The notes under the pieces are model-generated. The model ran no database searches and had not been told where the DNA came from. It saw nothing but the letters and a program-made list of their open reading frames with translations. 18,459 nucleotides of DNA, from the NCBI GenBank assembly GCA_946478645.1, contig CAMLCW010000060.1:1-18459 (forward strand), in the 5' to 3' direction. Position numbers and translations under genes: made by a program. Below are positions 1 through 5,650 of the stretch, piece by piece (within the stretch, counting starts at the first letter, position 1; each line of letters starts with the position of its first letter). Origin of the DNA: an uncultured Variovorax sp. GTDB taxonomy: Bacteria > Pseudomonadota > Gammaproteobacteria > Burkholderiales > Burkholderiaceae.

Positions 1-341
1 GTCGACGTGGTCGAGGAGACGACTCGGCGACGCCTCTGGACCGACGCGACCACGCCGGGCACGCGCCGGAACACGTTGGAGATGTCGCGCCCCACGTTGA
101 GCGTGCCGATCTCTTCGGGCGTGATGACACTGAGCGCCGCGGGCAGGCCGGTGCTGTCGTTCGTGACGCGGGTGCGGCGGATCTGCCGCGCTGCGTTCTC
201 CTCGCTGTCGGCGGTCACGCTGATCTCGCCGAGCGTCTGCACGGGTGCCTGCGCGGCGGCGCCGGCCGAACAGCCGACGCCGACGGCCAGGGCGAGGGAG
301 GAGGGGAGGCGGGGACGGGATCTCTTCGGGCGCGCGTTCAT
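1..341 (-). CDS. TonB-dependent outer-membrane receptor, N-terminal part (runs off the left edge)
   Basis: Reading the minus strand from the ATG at 341 gives 113 codons: a basic start and hydrophobic signal peptide ending near AAAQA (residues 28-32), a short linker, then the opening of a plug domain with LPAALSVITPEEI (67-79), NVGRDISNVFRRVPGVVA (82-99). This is the start of a TonB-dependent siderophore/metal receptor, which carries a chelate across the outer membrane using TonB-ExbBD energy. The barrel lies outside the window. A Fur-box-like array lies 46-76 bp upstream, so iron (or another Fur-family metal) repression is likely. After residue 99 the translation turns into an Arg/Ser-rich run (VQRRRRVVSSTTS) instead of the Gly/Asn-rich plug sequence that normally follows VPGV, so the outermost ~44 bases may be a junction or sequence error. 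The family call is firm; the substrate is not known. Confidence 0.85.
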   Translation of the reverse strand, partial: MNARPKRSRPRLPSSLALAVGVGCSAGAAAQAPVQTLGEISVTADSEENAARQIRRTRVTNDSTGLPAALSVITPEEIGTLNVGRDISNVFRRVPGVVASVQRRRRVVSSTTS

Positions 342-386
342 GGTCTGGAAGGCCGCGGGGCGGCAGGGCGGTGCGGGGCAGTGAAA

Positions 387-417
387 GCAATAATGATATT
401 GCATTCGCAATAGCAAT
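387..417 (-). promoter_or_regulatory. Fur-box-like array upstream of the TonB receptor
   Basis: In an AT-rich island within GC-rich DNA there are overlapping inverted repeats: GCAAT (387-391)/ATTGC (398-402), and TATTGC (397-402)/GCAATA (407-412), plus another GCAAT at 413-417. The stretch 389-407 matches the classic Fur consensus at 11 of 19 positions by my count, including a perfect ATAATGATA core. Alternating half-sites of this kind suit several Fur-type dimers binding side by side. It lies between the receptor start (341) and the divergent Fur-family gene, so it could serve both. Confidence 0.7.
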
Positions 418-565
418 TTACCTTTTCAACCATTGACGTGCGCCGCGTCACTCCGCGCATCCGCGTGCGCCGGCGAAGTGGTTCGAGGGGCTAGACTTGG
501 TTTCCCGACTTTCTCCGGGGCGTGCTGTGCGGTGCAGCGCAGCGCGCCTCCTTGCTCCCCTGCCC

Positions 566-1036
566 ATGGCCGCTTCCACTCCGACCCGAACCGTTCCATC
601 CCGCGCCGCGCAAGCGCCCGCGGCCGCGCAGCGCGGCACGCGCCAGAAGGCCGCGATCCGCAGCGTGATCGACGGCTCGGCGCGGCCGCTGCTGCCGCAG
701 GAGATCCTCGAGGCGGCGCAGCAGGAGGTGGCCGCGCTGAGCATCGCCACCGTCTACCGCAACCTCAAGCTCCTGGCCGAGGCCGAGGAGATCCGCGCGG
801 TCGAGCTGCCGGGCGAGGCGCCGCGCTACGAGTCGGCACGGCATGGCCATCACCATCACTTCCAGTGCCGCACGTGCGCACGCGTCTTCGACGTGCACGC
901 CTGCCCGGGCAACTTCTCGGCGCTGGCACCGAAGGGATTCCGCGTCGATGGGCACGAGCTGACGCTCTACGGGCAGTGCGCCGACTGCCGCAGGCAGGAT
1001 GCCGCGCCGCGCGCGGCCCGGAAGAGCGCCGGCTGA
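566..1036 (+). CDS. Fur-family metal-responsive transcriptional repressor
   Basis: A 156-aa Fur-superfamily protein that represses metal-uptake or stress genes when its metal is bound. The winged helix spans about residues 25-85, with the recognition helix ALSIATVYRNLKLL (57-70). The C-terminal dimerisation domain has the His cluster HGHHHHF (93-99) and two CxxC structural-zinc pairs, C101/C104 and C138/C141. The acidic residue usual in the HHDH motif of true Fur is replaced by His, and the protein is not the canonical housekeeping Fur, so Zur-, PerR- or other metal sensing is possible. The start is uncertain: ATG 566 has no clear Shine-Dalgarno, while TTG at 497 follows GAGGGG with good spacing and would add 23 non-conserved residues. 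It diverges from the TonB receptor and converges on the bufferin operon; the stops are 21 bp apart. I infer that it may control one or both. Confidence 0.88.
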   Translation: MAASTPTRTVPSRAAQAPAAAQRGTRQKAAIRSVIDGSARPLLPQEILEAAQQEVAALSIATVYRNLKLLAEAEEIRAVELPGEAPRYESARHGHHHHFQCRTCARVFDVHACPGNFSALAPKGFRVDGHELTLYGQCADCRRQDAAPRAARKSAG

Positions 1037-1057
1037 GGCGCCGCGGGCAAGCCTGGT

Positions 1058-1837
1058 TCAGCGCCCGGTCAGGCCGGCGAGCAGTTCCTCGTCGAGCCAG
1101 CGCTGCAGCCAGCGGCCGGCGGTCTCGGCCACCTCCTGCGCGCGCTCCGGGTCTTGCGCCGCCATCTGGCCGCACAGGTCGGCGAAGCGGCTGCCGTCGT
1201 GCAGCATCTGCAGCGCATCGCGCTCGTCGGCGGCGATGCTGCGGAAATGCGGCTGCAGTTGCTTGCGCCACACCATCACCGTTTGCGGTGCAGCCAGCGC
1301 CTGCACGGCCGGCGGCGCCTGCTCGCCGTCGAGCGCGAGCCAGAGCGCGAGCGTGTTGTGGCGCTGTTCGAGCAGCGTCCAGGTCGGCACCGGCGCGAAG
1401 CCGACCTCGGCCCAGGCATCGAGCGGCAGGGCGGCCAGGTCTTCGCGCTGCAGCACCGGGCTGTCGCGGCCGTCGAAGGCGCGCCGCAGTGCCCAGTCCA
1501 TTTGCGCGAGCTCGCTGCGTACGGGCGCCTCGGGGCAGGCCTCTTGCAGCCAGTGCGGCCATCCGGCGCCGTAGTCGTTGAGGCTGTGGCCCTGCGAGGG
1601 ATGAGCATCGATCCAGGCCAGCGCGAGCGCGTCGAACTCGTCGTCTCCGAGCCAGCGGGCCAGGTGGCCGTAGCTGTCCTTCAGCGCGGCGAGCAGGCGC
1701 AGCCGGTAGCCGTCGCGGTAGATCGCGAGGCGCCGCGCAATGCCGATGCCGCCGCGCTGCAGCGCGCCGGCGATCGCTTCGTCGCCATGCAGCAGGTGCG
1801 CCTGCAAGGCTTGCTGCAGCGCGGCCAGCGCTGTCAT
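1058..1837 (-). CDS. bufC: DUF2063 protein, BufC-type partner of the MNIO enzyme
   Basis: A 259-aa protein whose N-terminal part (about residues 4-95: [52 protein letters not shown]) is the DUF2063/BufC domain. Family knowledge: DUF2063 proteins are obligate partners of DUF692 (MNIO) enzymes and are thought to recognise the precursor peptide and present it for cysteine modification in the cytoplasm. The C-terminal half is Trp/Leu-rich and less recognisable. The start ATG overlaps the bufB stop by 4 bp (ATGA), so it is translationally coupled as the third gene of the operon. No DoxX-like fourth gene (bufD), which often follows in such operons, is present downstream; the next gene is the convergent Fur-family regulator. 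Confidence 0.88.
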   Translation of the reverse strand: MTALAALQQALQAHLLHGDEAIAGALQRGGIGIARRLAIYRDGYRLRLLAALKDSYGHLARWLGDDEFDALALAWIDAHPSQGHSLNDYGAGWPHWLQEACPEAPVRSELAQMDWALRRAFDGRDSPVLQREDLAALPLDAWAEVGFAPVPTWTLLEQRHNTLALWLALDGEQAPPAVQALAAPQTVMVWRKQLQPHFRSIAADERDALQMLHDGSRFADLCGQMAAQDPERAQEVAETAGRWLQRWLDEELLAGLTGR

Positions 1838-2685
1838 GCGGCTTCCCGCAGCGTGTCGGCCGCGATGCGGCGCGCGAGGTCGAGCTCGGCCAGCAGTTCG
1901 GCCAGCGGCGGGATGTGGTCGTCGCGTTCGATCATCGTCGCGACCGGGCCGAAGCGCTGCAGCGCCGCGCGATAGAGCGCCCATACCGGGTCGGCCACGG
2001 GATGGTCGTGCGTGTCCACGAGGTGGTCGCCATGGTCGGTGTGGCCGGCCAGGTGAAACTGGCGCACGCGGTCGACCGGCATGGCGCGCAGGTACGCGAG
2101 CGCATCGAAGCCGTGGTTCACCGCGCTGACGTGCACGTTGTTGAGGTCGAGCAGGATCAGGCAGTCGGCCTGCTGCGCGACCTGCGCAAGAAATTCGGAC
2201 TCGGCCATCGTCGAGGCCGAGAAGCTCAGGTAGCTCGACACGTTCTCGAGCAGGATGCGCTGCCCGAGGACATCCTGCACCTGCTGCACATGGCGCACCA
2301 CGAGCCGCAGCGCTTCTTCGGTGCAGGGCAGCGGCAGCAGGTCGTGCGTGTTGTGGCCGTTGACGCCGGTGAAGCACAGGTGGTCGGAGATCCACATCGG
2401 CTGCACCCGGTCGGCCAGCATGCGCAGCTTGTGCAGGTAGAGCGGGTCGGGGCCGTCGACGCTGCCGATCGACAGCGACACGCCGTGCATCGCGACCGGA
2501 TAGCGCTCGCGCAGCGCGTCGAGCGTGGCGAGCGGCTTGCCGCCCGGGACCATGTAGTTGTCGGAGATGACCTCCAGCCAGTCCACCGGCTGCGGCGCAT
2601 CCAGGAAGTCGCGGTAATGGGCCGTACGAAGGCCCAGGCCGAAGCCGGGCGCCGTGCCCGGCCGCAAGGCAGGCGCCGCGTGCAT
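1834..2685 (-). CDS. bufB: Multinuclear non-heme iron oxidase (MNIO, DUF692), BufB type
   Basis: A 283-aa TIM-barrel protein of the DUF692/UPF0276 family. Opening residues [15 protein letters not shown] (14-28) and [11 protein letters not shown] (35-45) are typical, followed by candidate metal-binding motifs in order: [10 protein letters not shown] (66-75), SDHLCF (100-105), [11 protein letters not shown] (145-155), [11 protein letters not shown] (178-188), FHLAGH (210-215), DTHDHPV (224-230). Family knowledge: MNIO enzymes use a di- or tri-iron centre and O2 to turn precursor cysteines into heterocycles such as thiooxazole, making copper- or other metal-binding RiPPs (methanobactin, bufferins). 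The gene begins 3 bp after the bufA stop and overlaps bufC, placing enzyme and partner directly behind the likely substrate. Full family length; no key motif appears lost. The exact modification made here is inference. Confidence 0.93.
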   Translation of the reverse strand: MHAAPALRPGTAPGFGLGLRTAHYRDFLDAPQPVDWLEVISDNYMVPGGKPLATLDALRERYPVAMHGVSLSIGSVDGPDPLYLHKLRMLADRVQPMWISDHLCFTGVNGHNTHDLLPLPCTEEALRLVVRHVQQVQDVLGQRILLENVSSYLSFSASTMAESEFLAQVAQQADCLILLDLNNVHVSAVNHGFDALAYLRAMPVDRVRQFHLAGHTDHGDHLVDTHDHPVADPVWALYRAALQRFGPVATMIERDDHIPPLAELLAELDLARRIAADTLREAA

Positions 2686-2688
2686 GGC

Positions 2689-2982
2689 TTACTTCTTGGC
2701 CGTGATGTCGCCGATCACGCCGTTCTTCGACAGGCATTCGCCCGCGGGCGCGGCCTTGAAGCTGTGGCCCTTGCAGGCGTTCTGGCCCTTGCAGGCGTTC
2801 TCGGTGGTCTTGCAGTCGGCCATGCCCTTGCACTCGTGCAGGCCGTAGCAATGCACCTTGTCGCTCGCCGCGATGGCCTGGCCGGTGCTGCCCTTGGGCG
2901 GGGTCGCGGCGCAGGCCGAGAGCGCGAACATGGCGGCGGTGCCGGCGATGGCGGCGGCAAAAGAAGGCTTGGTGAGGGACAT
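2689..2982 (-). CDS. bufA: Bufferin-type Cys-rich RiPP metallophore precursor (BufA-like), possibly lipidated
   Basis: A 97-aa exported peptide: Sec-type signal (residues 1-23) then a short mature part with six cysteines, C45, C51, C57, C64, C70 and C83, arranged as CKG repeats (CKGMADCK, NACKGQNACKG). Its position immediately before the MNIO and DUF2063 genes, its size and its cysteines fit the substrate of BufBC: cysteines are modified in the cytoplasm and the peptide is exported to the periplasm to sequester excess metal, mainly copper in studied cases. The CKG pattern differs from the common DUF2282 bufferins, so it may belong to another bufferin subfamily. Unusually, the signal ends in LSAC (21-24), a good lipobox, so it could be a lipoprotein. 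GGAGAA precedes the ATG. Precursor identity rests on context plus Cys pattern; the bound metal is unknown. Confidence 0.82.
   Translation of the reverse strand: MSLTKPSFAAAIAGTAAMFALSACAATPPKGSTGQAIAASDKVHCYGLHECKGMADCKTTENACKGQNACKGHSFKAAPAGECLSKNGVIGDITAKK
2766..2801 (-). repeat. Perfect 18-bp tandem duplication inside bufA
   Basis: Two identical 18-bp units abut (2766-2783 and 2784-2801). In the bufA frame each unit encodes one Asn-Ala-Cys-Lys-Gly-Gln/His repeat, so the duplication added one cysteine (C64 or C70). Identity without even a silent change suggests a recent event. Confidence 0.9.
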
Positions 2983-3009
2983 GTGATTTCTCCGAAATGA
3001 TGATGTTGA

Positions 3010-3033
3010 AAAGGCCGCGCCGGATGGCGCGGC
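3010..3033 (-). promoter_or_regulatory. Hairpin in the bufABC leader, attenuator-like
   Basis: On the minus strand an uninterrupted 8-bp G+C stem, GCCGCGCC/GGCGCGGC with loop ATCC, is followed by CTTTTC. It lies between the proposed ECF promoter and the bufA ribosome binding site, about 31 nt before the ATG. It resembles an intrinsic terminator with a short U run, so it could act as a leaky attenuator or as an mRNA-stabilising hairpin. The stem is seen directly; the function is inference. Confidence 0.55.
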
Positions 3034-3077
3034 ATCCTTCCCCGGACACGGACGCAGGCTGCTGCGGCCGTGGGATC

Positions 3078-3105
3078 AGTTCGGAGGCGTTTGCGCAGGG
3101 TTACA
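3078..3105 (-). promoter_or_regulatory. ECF-sigma-type promoter of bufABC
   Basis: On the minus strand, TGTAACC (-35; GTAACC at 3104-3099) is followed after 15 nt by CGAACT (-10; 3083-3078). As I recall, a GTAACC / CGAA pair with this spacing is the promoter of ECF sigma-F-type regulons that drive heavy-metal-induced bufferin operons in Caulobacter. No sigma-70 elements of similar quality are visible. The predicted transcript start near 3070 leaves a leader of about 90 nt. No ECF sigma gene is present in this window. Confidence 0.6.
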
Positions 3106-3200
3106 TCGCACAGGCCGTGGACCGGAATTTCGGTGCGGATGAATTTACGGGTGTTAAAAATGCCGGCATCGCGCGCGATGGACGCGCCGGAAAAGCGAAG

Positions 3201-3899
3201 TCAGGACGGCCGGAGCGCCTTGATCCGACGCCAGAGCACTGCGGGCGCGATCGAAGACATTTGCAGCACGGCCATGCAACGGGCCAGGCGACCCTCGCGG
3301 ACCCGCAGCGCGTCGACGGCCTTGGAAAGGTCTTCGTCGATGCTGTTGCCGTAGGCTTTCCTGGCCTTTTCCGCTGCTCGGCGCAGCAGCGTCGAACCTG
3401 TGTTCATCATGGCCAGATCGATGAGGTCGCGACTGAACACGCTGTCGTCGGCCCAGCGGTCCGAGTTCGCGAGCAACTTTCCTGCCGCCATGTCCAGGGG
3501 CGTGAGTGCGAGAACGCCACCCAACATGTCGTGCGGCCCCGGAAGTTCGAGTTCGATGCGGGCCTCGAGCACGATTTCGAACTTGATGTCGACGTCGCTC
3601 ACCCGCACCGCTGACCGGATGCCGTATTGGTCGGCGCGAAGTTCTGCGGCTTGGGCCACATCGGACCCCCGGCGTATCAGTGCGCCGAGACTTTGATTTC
3701 CGGTCAGCGCCTGGCGCAACTGCCGGTATCCATCGATGTCCGAGACAAGGAAGTCGATGTCCAGGGATTCGCGGAACTCGCCGTAGCGAAGCGCGATGGC
3801 CGTACCGCCGCCGAAGAAACAGTGGTTGTGGGCCAGCATGTCCGCGTCCAATGCGGCGAGCACCTGTGCGATGCGCTGATGGTGCGGGCGTTCAAACAT
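3201..3899 (-). CDS. AbiEii-type nucleotidyltransferase toxin
   Basis: A 232-aa DNA-polymerase-beta-fold nucleotidyltransferase of the AbiEii/AbiGii family. Visible motifs: FFGGGTAIALRYG (28-40), then the catalytic acidic pair SLDIDFLV (45-52), a possible third Asp in VSDVDIKFEIV (100-110), and the family's Lys and RDL-D segment (MAAGKLL 137-143; SRDLIDLAMM 156-165). Family knowledge: such toxins (AbiEii, MenT) are the toxin half of two-gene modules that limit growth or phage infection; studied MenT toxins add nucleotides to tRNA acceptor ends. The start ATG overlaps the antitoxin stop by 8 bp, so translation is coupled. Length is at the short end but complete. The cellular target here is unknown. 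Confidence 0.87.
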   Translation of the reverse strand: MFERPHHQRIAQVLAALDADMLAHNHCFFGGGTAIALRYGEFRESLDIDFLVSDIDGYRQLRQALTGNQSLGALIRRGSDVAQAAELRADQYGIRSAVRVSDVDIKFEIVLEARIELELPGPHDMLGGVLALTPLDMAAGKLLANSDRWADDSVFSRDLIDLAMMNTGSTLLRRAAEKARKAYGNSIDEDLSKAVDALRVREGRLARCMAVLQMSSIAPAVLWRRIKALRPS

Positions 3900-4362
3900 G
3901 CAGCGGTTTCTTGCCGAGCATTTGCGCCAAGTCTTCGAGAAGACGGCGCTCCCGCTCGTCGAGAAGCGCCGGATCCATGTGGCGCCAATTGCGTTCGTAG
4001 ATGCCCCATGCTTCCGCGGGCGTGAGCTCGGTGCCGGGCGCCAACTGCCACGCGAGGCGGCGCAGTTGCGGGTAATCCGCGACCGGGATGCCTCCGGGCA
4101 CAGCCAACAGGGCGGACGGCCCGAACGATGGGACCACGTCGACGCCGAGCCCGAGTGCCTCGAGCGCATTCATGTAGGCCCCGATGGTGACCGAGGGCTC
4201 GCCCCGCTCGATGCGGTGCAGCGTCATCCGTGACACCCCAGCGGCTTCCGCTGCATGCGTGGCGCTGACTTTGAGCGCCTGGCGGCGCGCACGGATGTGC
4301 CGGCCGAATGCCTGCAGGCGGCGGTCTGCCGTCGCTGTGGTCGGAGGAGAAGAAGACGGCAT
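3892..4362 (-). CDS. XRE-family helix-turn-helix antitoxin/autorepressor
   Basis: A 156-aa protein with an XRE/Cro-type helix-turn-helix at about residues 18-73 (FGRHIRARRQALKVSATHAA, AGVSRMTLHRIERGE, IGAYMNALEALGL) and a distinct C-terminal part (PQLRRLAWQL, LTPAEAWGIYERNWRHMD, ERERRLLEDLAQMLGKKPLHV minus its last residue) that probably contacts the toxin. It precedes and overlaps the AbiEii-type toxin gene, so it is the likely antitoxin and repressor. The ATG at 4362 is chosen because the other in-frame ATG at 4374 lies inside the proposed -10 element; the transcript would start only about 4 nt before 4362, giving a nearly leaderless mRNA. Canonical AbiEi antitoxins have a different winged-helix fold, so this is a hybrid arrangement, though XRE/AbiEii pairs are known. 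Confidence 0.85.
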   Translation of the reverse strand: MPSSSPPTTATADRRLQAFGRHIRARRQALKVSATHAAEAAGVSRMTLHRIERGEPSVTIGAYMNALEALGLGVDVVPSFGPSALLAVPGGIPVADYPQLRRLAWQLAPGTELTPAEAWGIYERNWRHMDPALLDERERRLLEDLAQMLGKKPLHV

Positions 4363-4372
4363 GGTGTATCTC

Positions 4373-4400
4373 ATGTTAGACAAATTGCCAGGTTTGTCCA
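4373..4400 (-). promoter_or_regulatory. Sigma-70 promoter of the toxin-antitoxin module
   Basis: Minus strand: TGGACA (-35, 4400-4395), 16-nt spacer, TAACAT (-10, 4378-4373). The expected start near 4366 is only a few bases before the antitoxin ATG at 4362, pointing to leaderless or near-leaderless translation. The spacer contains most of the palindrome at 4379-4398. Confidence 0.65.
4379..4398. promoter_or_regulatory. Palindromic operator GACAAA-N8-TTTGTC
   Basis: A perfect 6-bp inverted repeat with an 8-bp spacer lies over the antitoxin promoter and overlaps the -35 of the divergent gene. The half-site/spacer geometry resembles operators of HipB-type XRE repressors (half-sites separated by 8 bp). 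It is the obvious autorepression site for the XRE protein; binding would also block RNA polymerase facing the other way. Confidence 0.7.
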
Positions 4401-4422
4401 GAACCCCCTGCGCCGCTATGCT
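4394..4422 (+). promoter_or_regulatory. Sigma-70 promoter of the AI-2E-family gene
   Basis: Plus strand: TTGTCC (-35, 4394-4399), 17-nt spacer, TATGCT (-10, 4417-4422). The start near 4429 gives a leader of about 23 nt to the ATG at 4452. The -35 shares bases with the palindrome and with the opposing -35, so the two promoters are face to face and mutually exclusive in part. Confidence 0.6.
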
Positions 4423-4451
4423 GGCCCGTTCCTGCGGGCCCGCTGACACAC

Positions 4452-5588
4452 ATGACCGCTCCATCGCCCCGACCGCCGAGCGAAGACAACGCATCGCCGC
4501 GCCGCGACACCGGCTGGTTCACGCGCGCGCGGACGTCGGCATTGCTCCTGATGGCGGCCACGGCACTGGCGCTTTACCTGTGCTGGAAGATGGCCGAGCC
4601 CTTCATGCCCGCGATGGCTTGGGCGCTGACGCTTGCGATCCTCGGTGCGCGCATGCACCGCCGCCTCTGCGAGCGCCTGCGCAGGCCGAACCTCAGCGCC
4701 GGCCTCGTGACGGGCCTGCTGTGCGCGCTGGTGGTCGCGCCCATCGTGGCCTTTGCGCCTTCCGCGGTGAACAGCGCGGCGGAGGGCTGGGACCGGATGC
4801 GGTCCGAATCGGTGCGGAGCCGCGTCGACAAGGCGGTGCAGGCGCAGCCCGCGCTGGCGCCGGTGGTCGAATGGGTGGCGCGGCAGGCGCCGTCGGGCGA
4901 GGACATTGCCAAGCAGGTCGCGCCGCGAATGTCGGGCCTGCTCGCGGGTTCGATCTGGGCCGGCGTGCAATTGCTCGTGACCTTCTTTGCGCTGTTCTAC
5001 CTGCTGCGCGACCGGGCGCAGGCGCTCGCGTACGTGCGCACGATGCTGCCGCTCACGGGCACCGAAACCGACCGCATGTTCCAGCGCGTCTCGGAGGTGG
5101 TGCGCGCGAGCGTGCTCGGCACGCTGCTGGTGGCCGCGGTCCAGGGGCTGCTGGGCGGTCTGATGTTCTGGTGGCTCGGCCTTCCGGCGCCGCTGCTCTG
5201 GGGCACGGTGATGTTCCTGCTGTCGATCCTGCCGCTGCTCGGCGCGGCGGCCGTCTGGGTGCCGGCGGCGCTGTTCCTGCTGCTCGAAGGCAGCTGGGAG
5301 AAGGCGCTGGTGCTGACCGTCTGGGGCTCGGTCGTGGTGGCGCTGATCGACAACCTGCTCTATCCGATCCTGGTCGGCGACCGGCTGCGGCTGCACACGC
5401 TGGCGGTGTTCGTCGCGATCGTGGGCGGGCTCGTGGCGTTCGGCGCGCCGGGCGTGGTGATCGGTCCGCTGGTGCTTGCGCTGACCGTGGCGCTGCTGGA
5501 GATCTGGCGCGACCGCACGCGCTTCGGGCGGGCGGCGGATGCCGCGCCCGCCGGGGGCACCGGCAGCGGCAGCGGGGGCAGCGGCTAG
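4452..5588 (+). CDS. AI-2E family (PerM/YdiK-like) inner-membrane transporter
   Basis: A 378-aa polytopic membrane protein of the AI-2E (formerly UPF0118/PerM) family, with about 7-8 hydrophobic segments: two near the N-terminus (about residues 28-70), one at about 90-115, then, after a soluble loop (115-170), a C-terminal cluster containing the family's signature stretches (LLVTFFALFYLLRDR; PLLGAAAVWVPAALFLL; LIDNLLYPILVG; FGAPGVVIGPLVLAL). Members export small molecules or ions (autoinducer-2 in some, Na+/H+ exchange in others), so the substrate is open. The tail is a low-complexity Gly/Ser run. No good Shine-Dalgarno precedes the ATG. It is divergent from the toxin-antitoxin genes and 62 bp ahead of the GntR gene, which probably belongs to the next unit. 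Confidence 0.9.
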   Translation: MTAPSPRPPSEDNASPRRDTGWFTRARTSALLLMAATALALYLCWKMAEPFMPAMAWALTLAILGARMHRRLCERLRRPNLSAGLVTGLLCALVVAPIVAFAPSAVNSAAEGWDRMRSESVRSRVDKAVQAQPALAPVVEWVARQAPSGEDIAKQVAPRMSGLLAGSIWAGVQLLVTFFALFYLLRDRAQALAYVRTMLPLTGTETDRMFQRVSEVVRASVLGTLLVAAVQGLLGGLMFWWLGLPAPLLWGTVMFLLSILPLLGAAAVWVPAALFLLLEGSWEKALVLTVWGSVVVALIDNLLYPILVGDRLRLHTLAVFVAIVGGLVAFGAPGVVIGPLVLALTVALLEIWRDRTRFGRAADAAPAGGTGSGSGGSG

Positions 5589-5650
5589 CAGGATCCAGCC
5601 CGGCGGATCACGCTATCCTCGCTGGTATCTCACAAGGATTCCAACGATAT

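Noticed and set aside
1915..3000. A 361-codon plus-strand frame antisense to bufB and bufA
   Set aside because: Mirror-frame composition (Val/His/Arg/Gln-rich), no ribosome site or domain; the minus strand has three well-supported coupled genes.
5589..5650. A terminator after the AI-2E-family gene
   Set aside because: The gap has no convincing GC stem followed by a U run, so read-through into the GntR gene cannot be excluded.
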